From NCBI RefSeq assembly GCF_001411805.1, contig NZ_CP007213.1, positions 1,736,001 to 1,800,000 on the forward strand: a stretch of DNA of 64,000 nt. The letters are read 5' to 3'. The DNA is from Burkholderia plantarii (GTDB lineage Bacteria > Pseudomonadota > Gammaproteobacteria > Burkholderiales > Burkholderiaceae). Position numbers and translations under genes: made by a program. Below the pieces are notes generated by a model, which worked only from the letters and a program-made list of their open reading frames with translations, had not been told where the DNA came from and searched no databases. Shown here piece after piece: positions 45,280 to 53,884 of the stretch; within the stretch, counting starts at the first letter, position 1; each line of letters opens with the position of its first letter.

Positions 45280-45394
45280 GGCTCGTCTCCTTCAGGTTGA
45301 ACGTTCATTCACGATGCGTCGGCCGGTGTTCCGCGGCCCGCGCCAATCCGCCGTCCGGCCCGTGCCTCGCGGCTCTCGCACCGGCGTCGCGCGA

Positions 45395-46390
45395 TTACCG
45401 CGGGGGCCTGGTCCGCGTGCCGGTGCGCTCGATGGTGAAACGGAAGCAGCGGCACAGCTTCGCGCCGGCATCGAGCCACACGGCATCGTCGTCGCGACCG
45501 GCAAGGCCGGCGCCCCCGGCGGGACCGCCGAGCGCGTGGAACCAGAAACGCGCTTGCTGCGCGGGCGCATGCAGCCAATAGGCGCGCGCGTCGGCCGCGA
45601 CCTCGAGCGCGTATTGCCGGGCCGGCCAGGCAAACCTGGCCCGTCCGCCCCAGCCCGTGAAAAGATGCCCGACCCGCGCGCGCGGCAGCGGATAACTCAC
45701 GCCGAACTGCCAGGCCGGCGGCGTCGGCACGGGGTGCTGCCCGCCGCCGCTGCCGCACGGTAACCACAGCCCGCTGGCGGGCGCGCACATCGACGTGTCC
45801 GCATCGCGAGGGAGCGCCCAGCACAGGCCGGCCGCCACCCGTACCGGCACGCGGGCCGCGTTCTCGAACTCGATCCGGATGGTGAGCGTCGGCCCGTCCA
45901 GCTCGAATGCCTGAGTGACGGCGTAGGGCGGATCCGCGAGGCTGCGCGTTGCCAGCCGCAACCGGTCGCCGGCCACGCCATCGACCTGCCATGGCGCGTC
46001 GGCGGCGGGGCAGGGCGGGCGCGGCCATGCCGGATCGTCGGGACGCGTTCGCGGCCGGCGCGCGCCGCGGCGCGAATGGCCCCGCATGTCCCACACCGGA
46101 TAGCAGGCGAGCCCACGCGCCCCGGCGTCGGCTGCCGCGGGCGGCGTGCCGTCGAAGACGGGCGTCCAGGCGCCGCGATCATTCCAGTCGACGCGTGTCA
46201 GGCCGCCGCGCGCGCCGGCGACGGCCTCGAGCCGCAGGCAGGCGTTCGCCAAGGTCACCGGGGCCCGGCCGGGCCGCGAGCCCGGCGCCATCGTCCCGCC
46301 CTCCGGCACCCCGGCCTCGCGCGCGTCGGCGTGATCGGCTGCCAGGTTCGCGCCGCGCCTGCCGGCGGCGTCCCCGCCGTACAGGCTCAT
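45395..46390 (-). CDS. Aldose 1-epimerase-family protein, 331 aa
   Basis: Second mutarotase-fold (galactose-mutarotase-like beta-sandwich) protein in the operon. Seen: ACLRLEAVAGARGGLTRVDW near the start, CYPVWDMRGHSRRG, FELDGPTLTIRIEFEN and the late ARFWFHALGG. It lacks the paired His motifs of GalM in the usual sequence context, so it may act on another sugar or be non-catalytic. The start ATG at 46390 overlaps the stop of the permease gene by four nucleotides; the next in-frame Met (M34) is an alternative. Arg-rich parts reflect the high GC. Confidence 0.78.
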   Translation of the reverse strand: MSLYGGDAAGRRGANLAADHADAREAGVPEGGTMAPGSRPGRAPVTLANACLRLEAVAGARGGLTRVDWNDRGAWTPVFDGTPPAAADAGARGLACYPVWDMRGHSRRGARRPRTRPDDPAWPRPPCPAADAPWQVDGVAGDRLRLATRSLADPPYAVTQAFELDGPTLTIRIEFENAARVPVRVAAGLCWALPRDADTSMCAPASGLWLPCGSGGGQHPVPTPPAWQFGVSYPLPRARVGHLFTGWGGRARFAWPARQYALEVAADARAYWLHAPAQQARFWFHALGGPAGGAGLAGRDDDAVWLDAGAKLCRCFRFTIERTGTRTRPPR

Positions 46391-47469
46391 GGCCCCGTGC
46401 CGACGAGGGCGGTTTCCTTCCCCTCGTCGCCTCCCCGGGACGGATGCGTCGCCGGCCGGGCCGCTTTCGCGTCGGTTCCGGAGCCGCCCGACTGCCGCCG
46501 CCGCGCATGGCGTTCGATGAACCGCTGCAGCAGGCAGAAAATGCAGAGCAGGGCGCCGATCACGATCCGCGTCCACCACGAACTGAGCGTGCCGTCGAAA
46601 ATAATCAGCGTCTGGATGGTGCCGAGAATGCCGACCCCGAACAACGAGCCGATCACGTAGCCGACGCCGCCCGTCAGCAGCGTCCCGCCGATCACGGTGG
46701 CCGCGATCGCGTCCAGTTCCATTCCCTGCGCCTGCAGCCCGTAGCCGGACAGCACGTAGAGCGTGAACACGACGCCGCCGAGCGCCGAGCACAGCCCGCT
46801 TATCGCATAGACGCCCACCTTGGTGCGCGCCACCGGCAAGCCCATCAGCAGCGCGGAGCGCTCGTTGCCGCCGACGGCATAGACGTTGCGTCCGAAGCGC
46901 GTGAAATGGGCGACGTAGATCGCCACGCCGAGCGTCACGACGGCGATCAGCGCGCCCGCGTTCAGGGTCCCGCCGCCCACCGGCACGCTCAGGCGCGCGA
47001 TGGCGCGAAACGTCGGCTCGTCGATCGTGATCGACTGCGTCGTGATCAGGAAGCAAACGCCGCGCGCGAGAAACATCCCGGCAAGCGTGACGATGAACGG
47101 CTGCAGCCGGCAGAAGTGGATCAGCGCGCCCATCGCCGCGCCGTACAGCGCGCCGAAGGCGAGCACGACCGGCACGATGGCCCAGAACGGCCAATGCAGC
47201 CGCTCGGCGCCCACGGCGCACAGGATCGTGGTCAACGCCACCACCGCGCCGACCGACAGGTCGATGCCGCCGGACAGGATCACGAACGTCATGCCGATCG
47301 CGACGATCAGCAGAAAGGCGTTGTCGACCAGCAGGCCCGTCAGCACCTGCATGGAAAAGAAGCCCGTGTACATCACGGAGCCGAAGCCGAACAGCGCGGC
47401 GAACAGCACGATCGTCACGACGATCGGCAAGGTACGGGGATCGGCCAGATGGCGAGTCAGCGTCTTCAT
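46387..47469 (-). CDS. yjfF: Sugar ABC transporter permease, YjfF type, 360 aa
   Basis: Inner-membrane permease of the ribose/galactofuranose ABC class. About nine helices, including AFLLIVAIGMTFVILSGGIDLSVGAVVAL, the family hallmark, and GMELDAIAATVIGGTLLTGGVG near the cytoplasmic coupling loop. Start ATG at 47469 overlaps the upstream permease stop (ATGA), and its own stop overlaps the epimerase start. A tail of about 35 polar residues extends past the last helix. Pairs with the YtfT-type permease. Confidence 0.91.
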   Translation of the reverse strand: MKTLTRHLADPRTLPIVVTIVLFAALFGFGSVMYTGFFSMQVLTGLLVDNAFLLIVAIGMTFVILSGGIDLSVGAVVALTTILCAVGAERLHWPFWAIVPVVLAFGALYGAAMGALIHFCRLQPFIVTLAGMFLARGVCFLITTQSITIDEPTFRAIARLSVPVGGGTLNAGALIAVVTLGVAIYVAHFTRFGRNVYAVGGNERSALLMGLPVARTKVGVYAISGLCSALGGVVFTLYVLSGYGLQAQGMELDAIAATVIGGTLLTGGVGYVIGSLFGVGILGTIQTLIIFDGTLSSWWTRIVIGALLCIFCLLQRFIERHARRRQSGGSGTDAKAARPATHPSRGGDEGKETALVGTGP

Positions 47470-48506
47470 GATGTCGTCGAGCCGTTGACGAGGCGCGCGC
47501 GCACCCCAAGGAGCCCTCTCCGGATCGGCCGCATCAGCAGCCCCCGCGCGGCGTCCGACTGGATCACGCTGACCAGGATCACGACCACGGCCTTCACGAC
47601 CAGCGTCGCCTCGGGCGGCACGCCGATCGAGTAGGTGGTGTAGGTCAGCGTCTGGATGGTGAGGGCGCCGAGCACGGTGCCCGCCATGCTGAAGCGCCCC
47701 CCCATCAGCGACGTGCCGCCGAGCGTCACGGCCAGGATCGCGTCGAGTTCGAGCAGCAGGCCCGCGTTGTTGCCGTCCGCGCTGCGTACGTTCGAACTGG
47801 CGATGATGCCGGCGATGGCCGCCGTGAGCCCCGAGAACGCATAGACGCTGAAGACGATCATGCCGGATCGCAGGCCGACCAGGCGCGTCGCCACCGGGTT
47901 CACGCCGATGGCGCGGATGAACAGGCCGAGCGCCGTGCGGTTGACGAGCAGCGCCGACAGCGTCACCACGGCGGCCGCGATCCAGACGGAACACGGGATC
48001 GTCGCGAGATAGCCGTCGCCGAGCCGCAGATAGCCGCCGGCGCCGATCGGGATGATCTGGCCGTCGGTGAGCAGTTGCGCAACGCCGCGTCCCGCCACCA
48101 TCAGGATGAGCGTGGCGATGATCGGCTGCATGCCGATGAAGGCCACCAGCAAGCCGTTCCAGAAGCCTGCCAGCAGCCCGACGCCGGCCGCCGCGACAAG
48201 CGCCTGGGGAAGGTGGGACGGGTCCGCCTGCAGGATCACCGCCGCCGTCGCGCCGGCAATGGCGACGATCGCTCCCACCGAGATGTCGATGCCGCGCGTC
48301 GCGATCACGAGCGTCATGCCGAGCGACACGATGACGAGCGGCGCCGCGCGGTTCAGGATGTCGATCGGCGCGCCGAACAGATGGCCGTCAAGCATCGTCA
48401 CCGACAGGAAGCTGGGCCGATAGACGACGTCCAGGGCGAGCAGAAGTGCCAGCGTCGACGCCGGCCAGACGAGCGGATGGTCGAGCCGCCCGAGGATGCG
48501 CTTCAT
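47466..48506 (-). CDS. ytfT: Sugar ABC transporter permease, YtfT type, 346 aa
   Basis: Inner-membrane permease of the same class: PLVIVSLGMTLVIATRGIDISVGAIVAI, then MQPIIATLILMVAGRGVAQLL with the YtfT-like DGQIIPIGAGGYL, and GLLLELDAILAVTLGGTSLMGG. Start ATG at 48506 overlaps the ATPase stop by four nucleotides; a longer open frame further upstream is a shadow of the ATPase gene. Forms the membrane channel with YjfF. Confidence 0.91.
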   Translation of the reverse strand: MKRILGRLDHPLVWPASTLALLLALDVVYRPSFLSVTMLDGHLFGAPIDILNRAAPLVIVSLGMTLVIATRGIDISVGAIVAIAGATAAVILQADPSHLPQALVAAAGVGLLAGFWNGLLVAFIGMQPIIATLILMVAGRGVAQLLTDGQIIPIGAGGYLRLGDGYLATIPCSVWIAAAVVTLSALLVNRTALGLFIRAIGVNPVATRLVGLRSGMIVFSVYAFSGLTAAIAGIIASSNVRSADGNNAGLLLELDAILAVTLGGTSLMGGRFSMAGTVLGALTIQTLTYTTYSIGVPPEATLVVKAVVVILVSVIQSDAARGLLMRPIRRGLLGVRARLVNGSTTS

Positions 48507-50011
48507 GACTGGCCTCCCGCGATGAGCCGATAGACCTCGTCCTCCGACAGCGACTCGCCCGCCACCTCGGCCACCTTGTGCCGGTCGCGCAGCACCGCGA
48601 TCCGGTGGCTGACGCGCACCACTTCGCCGACGTCCGAGGAGATGAAGAGAATCGAGAGACCCTTGGCGCAAAGCGCGAGCACGCGATCCATGATGTCGAA
48701 TTTCGCGGCGACGTCGATGCCGCGCGTGGGCTCGTCGAGAATCAGCAGCTTCGGCTCGGTGGCGAGCCAGCGGGCCAGCAGCACCTTCTGCTGGTTGCCT
48801 CCCGAGAGCAGCCCGATCGGCTGCTCCGCGTCGCGGGCCTTGATGCCGAGCTGCGCGATGTATCGCTGCGCCAGCTCGCGCTGGCGCGCAAGGCTCATCA
48901 TGCGCCACCAGCCGAGCCGGGCCTGCAGCGCGAGCACGATGTTCTCGCGGATCGACAGCGCCGCGACGATGCCTTCCTTCTTGCGGTCCTCGGGGCAATA
49001 GGCGATACCGTGCCGAACGCCGTCGCGCGGCGACGAAAGCTTCACCGCGTCGCCGCCCACCGTCATGCGGCCGCTGTCGGCGCGCTCCGCGCCGAACACC
49101 AGCCGCGCGGTCTCGGTGCGGCCCGAGCCGAGCAGCCCCGCCAGACCCAGGATCTCACCCGGCCGGATGGCGAGATCGAGCGGATGCATCAGGCCCCGGC
49201 GGCCGACGCCCTGCATCGTGAGAAACGGCGCCGTCCGGTGCTCGGCGCGCGCGCCGTCGCCGTCCTTCAGGCGCTCGCTCATGCGGACGTGCCCGGTCAT
49301 CCTGGCGACCAGTTCGTCCATCGGCAGGTCCCGGGCCAGGTATTCGCCTTCCCGCTCGCCGTTGCGCATCACCGTGATCCGGTCGGACACCGCGTAGGTC
49401 TGCTCGAGGAAGTGCGTCACGAACAGGATCGCCATGCCTGACGCCTTCAATTGCCGCAGCACCGCGAACAGCCGCTCGACCTCTCCATCGTCGAGGCTGG
49501 AGGTCGGCTCGTCGAGGATCAGCACGCGCGCCTCCACCGAGACGGCCCGCGCGATCGCCACCATCTGCTGGACGGCAATCGGATACGCCTCGAGCGAGCG
49601 GGTCACGTCGATGGTCAGGTTCAGGCCGGCGAGAATCTCGCGGGCGCGCGTGCGGATCGTCCGCCAGTCGATCGCGCCGCGCCTGACCGGCTGCCGCCCG
49701 GCGAAGATGTTCTCGGCAACCGAGAGGTTCGGACACAGATTGACCTCCTGATAGATCGTCTGTATCCCGGCCGCCTCGGCCTCGATCGGCGCGGCGAACC
49801 GCACCGGCTCGCCGCCCAGCCGGATCTCGCCGCCGTCGTGCGCGAGCACGCCGGTCAGCACGTTGATGAGCGTCGATTTACCCGCGCCGTTCTGGCCCAT
49901 CAGCGTATGGACCTCGCCGGGGAACAGCCGGAAATTCACCTGCTGCAACGCCTTCACGCCCGGGAACGTCTTGTCGATCCCGGTCATTTCCAGCATGGGT
50001 GTCTGGATCAT
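48503..50011 (-). CDS. ytfR: Sugar ABC transporter ATP-binding protein, YtfR type, 502 aa
   Basis: Double-domain ATPase of the monosaccharide-import class. Domain 1: Walker A GQNGAGKS at residues 39-46, signature YPIAVQQMVAIARA, Walker B VLILDEPTSSLD. Domain 2 has a degenerate Walker A (GLLGSGRTETAR) but intact signature LLSGGNQQKVLLARWL and Walker B LLILDEPTRGID, as is usual. Start ATG at 50011 is preferred, with GGTGA upstream; GTG at 50020 is an alternative adding three residues. Energises import of the sugar delivered by the binding protein. Confidence 0.92.
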   Translation of the reverse strand: MIQTPMLEMTGIDKTFPGVKALQQVNFRLFPGEVHTLMGQNGAGKSTLINVLTGVLAHDGGEIRLGGEPVRFAAPIEAEAAGIQTIYQEVNLCPNLSVAENIFAGRQPVRRGAIDWRTIRTRAREILAGLNLTIDVTRSLEAYPIAVQQMVAIARAVSVEARVLILDEPTSSLDDGEVERLFAVLRQLKASGMAILFVTHFLEQTYAVSDRITVMRNGEREGEYLARDLPMDELVARMTGHVRMSERLKDGDGARAEHRTAPFLTMQGVGRRGLMHPLDLAIRPGEILGLAGLLGSGRTETARLVFGAERADSGRMTVGGDAVKLSSPRDGVRHGIAYCPEDRKKEGIVAALSIRENIVLALQARLGWWRMMSLARQRELAQRYIAQLGIKARDAEQPIGLLSGGNQQKVLLARWLATEPKLLILDEPTRGIDVAAKFDIMDRVLALCAKGLSILFISSDVGEVVRVSHRIAVLRDRHKVAEVAGESLSEDEVYRLIAGGQS

Positions 50012-50098
50012 TGTGTTCACCGCCCGTCAGTGCCCGCCAGATAGTGGAAACAGCCGAACGCGGCCCGGCGACGCGCGCCGGGCCGCGTGGCACGCGCC

Positions 50099-51067
50099 TC
50101 AGTATTTCCGGGTCGGCAGGACCTGCGCCGCGACGTCCATCGGGAAAATGGTTTCATTGGTCACGATGCGCCGCGGAACCGGCTTGCGGGCCACCACGTC
50201 TTTCACCGCGCTCATCAGTTGCGGGCCGAGCAGCGGGCTGCATTCGACGTCCACGTTGATCTTGCCCGCCTTCATCGCCTCGAAGCCGCCCCGCGTGGCG
50301 TCGAACGAGACGACCGTCACGTCCTTGCCGGGCTTGATGCCGGCTTCTTCCATGGCCTGAATGGCACCCAGCGCCATGTCGTCGTTATGGGCGTACACGA
50401 CATTGATCTGCTTGCCGTAGGTTTTGGCGAACGCTTCCATCACCTGCTTGCCGCCGGCCAGCGTGAAGTCGCCGCTTTGCGACGCGATGACCTTGAACTT
50501 CGGATCGTTCTTGATGATTTCCATCAGGCCCGCATGGCGGTCGTTGGCCGGCGCGGAGCCCACCGTGCCCTGCAGCTCGGCGATGTTGATCGGGCCCGGC
50601 TCGTTCTTGTAGCGTTGCTCGAGCCAGTGCCCGGCGCGCCGTCCTTCCTCCATGAAATCGGAACCGATCATCGTCACGTACAGCGACGGATCCTTCACGT
50701 CGACGCCGCGGTCCGTGAGGATGACGGGGATCTTCGCGCGCCTGGCTTCCTCCAGCACCGGCCCCCATCCCGATTCGACGACCGGCGAAAACGCGATGAC
50801 GTCGACTTTCTGCGCGATGTACGACCGTATCGCCCGGATCTGGTTTTCCTGCTTCTGCTGGGCATCGGAAAACTTGAGATTGATGCCGGCGTCTTTCGCG
50901 GCGGACTTGATCGATACGGTATTCGCGGTGCGCCAGGCGCTCTCCGCGCCGACCTGCGAGAATCCCAGCGTGATCGGCTTGTCCTCGGCCGAGGCATTCG
51001 TGCCTGCCGCCAGCGCGAACACCGCTCCCACCAGCGCACCCACCGCAAACGTCCTGATTCGTCTCAT
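50099..51067 (-). CDS. ytfQ: Periplasmic sugar-binding protein, YtfQ type (galactofuranose), 322 aa
   Basis: First gene of the operon. Signal peptide MRRIRTFAVGALVGAVFALA... cleaved near ASA, then the YtfQ-like start KPITLGFSQVGAESAWRTAN. Ligand-site pattern typical of the family: SPVVESGWGPVLEEAR, ILTDRGVD, GSAPANDRHAG, VYAHNDDMALGAIQAM, SFDATRGGFEAM and VECSPLLGPQ. E. coli YtfQ binds galactofuranose; the close motif match makes the same ligand likely. AGGAG precedes the ATG at 51067. A promoter should lie in 51070-51150, where an A+T-richer patch occurs. Confidence 0.93.
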   Translation of the reverse strand: MRRIRTFAVGALVGAVFALAAGTNASAEDKPITLGFSQVGAESAWRTANTVSIKSAAKDAGINLKFSDAQQKQENQIRAIRSYIAQKVDVIAFSPVVESGWGPVLEEARRAKIPVILTDRGVDVKDPSLYVTMIGSDFMEEGRRAGHWLEQRYKNEPGPINIAELQGTVGSAPANDRHAGLMEIIKNDPKFKVIASQSGDFTLAGGKQVMEAFAKTYGKQINVVYAHNDDMALGAIQAMEEAGIKPGKDVTVVSFDATRGGFEAMKAGKINVDVECSPLLGPQLMSAVKDVVARKPVPRRIVTNETIFPMDVAAQVLPTRKY

Positions 51068-51152
51068 CGTCGTCTCCTGTTCATCGGGTTTGTATTTCTT
51101 TACTTGCCATGCCCGCGCTGCCGGCAGCGCGTCTTCCGGGCGCCCGCGACGG

Positions 51153-51457
51153 TTACACCGCCTGCTTGGCGCGCCGCAACAGGTCGAACCGGGCCGGCAG
51201 CAGCGCCATGCCGCCGCGGATCGGTGCTGGATGAACGGCCGTCACGTCCGTGAGGCGATGGCGTCGTGCCCGGCGCCCGGTGCGCCCCGCGCGAGGCTCG
51301 CCCACTCGCGGGGCGCCGGATGCCGGACGCCCGGCCGGCGACGGCGAGGCGGCGTCGCGGGCGCCTTTGTCGCCGGCGGTCTGCGTCGGCGCGTCGGAGA
51401 GGTTTTCGTTCTGGAAGCCGGCGGTGCCGATCAGCAGGTCGTCGGTCAGAGGCGCCG
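51153..51457 (-). other. Degenerate region, possible gene remnant
   Basis: Between ytfQ and the dehydratase remnant. A minus-strand frame contains protein-like pieces (LTDDLLIGTAGFQNENLSDAPT and VHPAPIRGGMALLPARFDLL) joined by Arg-rich shadow-like sequence, and ends with a stop at 51153. The family was not identified. It is either the eroded tail of the adjoining dehydratase locus or of another gene. Confidence 0.4.
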
Positions 51458-51764
51458 TCACGATCGCGTCCTCGCCGGTGCGTCAGTCGGAGTCAAGATC
51501 GCGTCTCCCGCCGGCCCGCGGCATGCGATCGAAATGACGTCGCGGTTCCAGGCCACCGGGAACTCGACCGGAACGCGTCCCGCCCCGGATGCGCCGCGCC
51601 GGCCCGGGCACGCGCCGGGGCCGGGTTTTGCGGATGATCGGCCGGTCGCCGGCTTCATGGTCGGGATTGCCCGGATTCTTCATCCAGCTTCGAGACATGA
51701 AGCCATCGTTGTCCGTGGTGCCGGACCATCGTTGGGAGCGCAGCTTGGATTGCGTGTCCGACAT
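51458..51764 (-). pseudogene. Remnant of an IlvD/Edd-family sugar-acid dehydratase
   Basis: ATG at 51764 with GGAAGAG before it begins LRSQRWSGTTDNDGF and SRSWMKNPGNPDH, then RPII: the characteristic N-terminus of arabonate/xylonate-type dehydratases (normally SxxWFG, RSWMKNQG, PDHxFDGRP). It then breaks; a nearby frame carries VPVEFPV, which matches the downstream GGFPVEFPV of the family, with about 30 intervening residues lost and the frame changed. The Fe-S cysteine region and the remaining about 500 residues are absent. A dead gene, presumably once linked to sugar-acid catabolism beside the sugar importer. Confidence 0.72.
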
Positions 51765-51834
51765 CGCTCTTCCGTGAGAGTGACTGGATTTGCGAGCAGT
51801 CTAAAGAGAAGCTTTATAGCCTACTAATGAAATA

Positions 51835-52275
51835 TCAAGCGCTTCCGATATCGTTTCCCGTATCCGCGTAAACACCGAAGCCCGCCCGGCGGGCTTCCCG
51901 GCCGTCGCGCGCGCCACTTGTACCGCGCCGCTCCGAGTGGATGCCGGGCCCGTGGTCGATCACATCCAGGCCGTCCGCGGCGCAGCGGATCACCACCTCC
52001 GCGGCGTCGGGCGACACGTCGATGGCGTTGTCCACCAGGTTCTTCAGCAGGATGAACAGCGCGCTGCGATCGGCCAGGATCTGCCGCGGCGCGGCGCCGT
52101 CGTCGATGCCGGGCGTGACCTGTCTGGCGTCGGCCTTGCGCGCCAGCCAGGCCTTCACGTCGTGGACCACGTCGCCGATCGGGATCTGCGCGAAGCGGAA
52201 GTTCCGGGTCTCGCGCACTTCGTCATCATCGCGCGGCAGCCGGAAGCGGCGAGACCGAAAGCATCGCGATTTCAA
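51835..52275 (-). pseudogene. Remnant of a sensor histidine kinase (ATPase domain)
   Basis: A 146-codon frame holds part of a HATPase domain: the N-box LFILLKNLVDNAIDVSPDA and the G1-box IDHGPGIHSE, with the preceding PIGDVVHDVKAWLARKA segment typical of QseC/TctE-like kinases. After the G1-box the sequence turns into unrelated Arg/Gly-rich codons, and the G2 box is missing; upstream there is no sensor domain, membrane helix or phospho-acceptor His. Both ends are therefore lost and it cannot work as a kinase. Confidence 0.75.
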
Positions 52276-52408
52276 GGCGTCGAGACTGGCCGTTCACTTA
52301 CCAAAGGGCGACGCACGTCTTGCCCGGTCGGGACGGCGAAAACCGGCGGCAATCGATCGCGGGCGAGGGCGACGGAAAGGCGAACAAGAACGCGGACGAA
52401 AAACGGAC

Positions 52409-52438
52409 AAAAAAACGGCCGGAAATCGTTCCGGCCGT
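52409..52438 (-). terminator. Rho-independent terminator of the pcaHG operon
   Basis: On the minus strand ACGGCCGGAA and TTCCGGCCGT form a perfect 10-bp stem around a 4-nt loop, followed by a run of seven T. It lies 45 nt beyond the pcaG stop. Confidence 0.92.
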
Positions 52439-52482
52439 CGTGGTTGCGGCGCTCGACCGGCCGACGCCGGCCCGGCGCTGCC

Positions 52483-53073
52483 TCACAGATCGAAAAACAC
52501 CGTCTCCCGATCGCCCTGCATGCGGATGTCGAAGCGATAGACGACGAGGCCGTTCGAGCGCGCCTCGCGCCGCGCCATCAAGGTCTCGCGCCGCGCCGCC
52601 GGCACGCTGTCCAGCACCGCGTCGGCCGCGTTCGCCTCGGCCTCGTCCTCGAAGTAGAGCCGCGTGAAGGCATGCGTGAGCACGCCGCGCATCATCACGG
52701 TCACGTCGACGTGCGGGGCGCCGGCGTCGGTCGCGGCCGGCTTCACGGTGCGCACCATGAAGCGGTGCTGCGGGTCCGTGCCGGTCCCGACGCGGGCGAA
52801 CCCGGTGAAGCCGCTCTCGTCGATGTCGGCGCGCGAAGCGGGAAACCGGCCCGCGGCGTCCACCTGCGTGAACTCGAGCATCGCGTCGAGGATCGGCTGC
52901 CCGTCGCCGTCGAACACCTGCCCGACCAGCAGGATCGGCTCGCCCGGCGTATGCGGCGCGGCGATCTCCGGCGAGAACAGGCTCTTCATGTCGAAGTTGT
53001 ACTGCTGCGGACACAGCCCGTAGGCGAAGTACGGGCCGACGGTCTGCGAAGGGGTCTGTTTCAGGGTCGTCAT
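52483..53073 (-). CDS. pcaG: Protocatechuate 3,4-dioxygenase alpha subunit, 196 aa
   Basis: Non-catalytic alpha chain of the intradiol ring-cleavage enzyme that turns protocatechuate into 3-carboxy-cis,cis-muconate in the beta-ketoadipate pathway. Seen: LKQTPSQTVGPYFAYGL start, FTQVDAAGRFP, the beta-sandwich core DVTVMMRGVLTHAFTRLYF and RREARSNGLVVYRFDI. Alpha chains lack the iron ligands, as here. Length normal. Start ATG at 53073, two nucleotides after the pcaH stop, so the two are co-translated. Confidence 0.95.
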   Translation of the reverse strand: MTTLKQTPSQTVGPYFAYGLCPQQYNFDMKSLFSPEIAAPHTPGEPILLVGQVFDGDGQPILDAMLEFTQVDAAGRFPASRADIDESGFTGFARVGTGTDPQHRFMVRTVKPAATDAGAPHVDVTVMMRGVLTHAFTRLYFEDEAEANAADAVLDSVPAARRETLMARREARSNGLVVYRFDIRMQGDRETVFFDL

Positions 53074-53075
53074 GA

Positions 53076-53780
53076 TCAGCGCTCCATCGGGGTGGCGTCG
53101 CGGCCACGCAGCACGATATCGAATTCGTAGCCGAGCGCGTAGCTTTCCTCGGTCACGTCGAGCGAGAAGCGCGACACCAGCCGCTCGCGCGCGGCTTCGG
53201 GCGTGCCCTGGAAGATCGGATCGTGTTGCAGCAGCGGGTCGCCGGGGAAATACATCTGCGTGACGAGGCGCGAGCCGAAATGGTCGCCGAACAGCGAGAA
53301 ATGGATATGGTTCGGGCGCCACGCGTTGGCGTGGTTGCCCCACGGATAGGCGCCGGGCTTGATGGTCAGGAAGCGGTAGCGGCCCTCGCCGTCGGTCAGG
53401 CAGCGCCCGGCGCCGAGGAAGTTCGGGTCGAGCGGCGCGTCGTGCTGGTCCGCCTTGTGGACGTAGCGCCCGGCGGCGTTCGCCTGCCAGACCTCCACCA
53501 GCGTGTTGCGCACCGGCTTGCCGCCTTCGTCGAGCACGCGGCCCGTCACGATGATGCGTTCGCCGAGCGGCTCGCCGTTCTTCACGGCGTTGCGGGTCAG
53601 GTCGTGGTCGAGCGCGCCCAGATCGTCGCTGCCGTACACGGGCACGCGCTGGTTGCGCAGCCGTTCCTTCAGCGGCACGAGCGGCTGCGTCGGGCCGCGC
53701 TTGACGGACGAGCGGTATTCGGGGTGGACGTAGGCGGGATGCGAGGGCCAGTCGCGCGGGCTGAGGATGGAATCGTCCAT
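53076..53780 (-). CDS. pcaH: Protocatechuate 3,4-dioxygenase beta subunit, 234 aa
   Basis: Catalytic iron-binding chain. The Fe(III) ligands are all visible: Tyr106 in ANAAGRYVHK, Tyr145 in GAYPWGNHANAWRPNHIHF, and His158 and His160 in the same segment (Tyr408, Tyr447, His460 and His462 in Pseudomonas numbering). Length normal. AGGAGA precedes the ATG at 53780. It leads the pcaHG operon, divergent from pcaQ, with a sigma-70-like promoter and an inverted repeat in the short intergenic gap. Confidence 0.96.
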   Translation of the reverse strand: MDDSILSPRDWPSHPAYVHPEYRSSVKRGPTQPLVPLKERLRNQRVPVYGSDDLGALDHDLTRNAVKNGEPLGERIIVTGRVLDEGGKPVRNTLVEVWQANAAGRYVHKADQHDAPLDPNFLGAGRCLTDGEGRYRFLTIKPGAYPWGNHANAWRPNHIHFSLFGDHFGSRLVTQMYFPGDPLLQHDPIFQGTPEAARERLVSRFSLDVTEESYALGYEFDIVLRGRDATPMER

Positions 53781-53818
53781 CGCGGGGTCTCCTGTTTCGT
53801 ATTGGCGGGAATGGCAAG

Positions 53819-53846
53819 ACTTTAGCCAATCCGGAAAGTTATGCAA
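53819..53846 (-). promoter_or_regulatory. Predicted pcaHG promoter
   Basis: Minus-strand TTGCAT (53846-53841) and TAAAGT (53824-53819) with a 16-nt spacer resemble a sigma-70 promoter. They lie about 40 nt before the pcaH start, downstream of the PcaQ-type inverted repeat. Confidence 0.6.
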
Positions 53847-53869
53847 AATGACGTTTCTTCCCATCTCGT

Positions 53870-53884
53870 ATAACCGCTCGTTAT
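53870..53884. promoter_or_regulatory. Candidate PcaQ binding site
   Basis: ATAAC-N5-GTTAT is a perfect inverted repeat resembling the published PcaQ-type site (ATAACC-N4-GGTTAA, from memory). It sits just upstream of the pcaHG -35 element and reaches into the pcaQ start codon, so one protein could activate pcaHG and limit its own gene. Confidence 0.65.
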
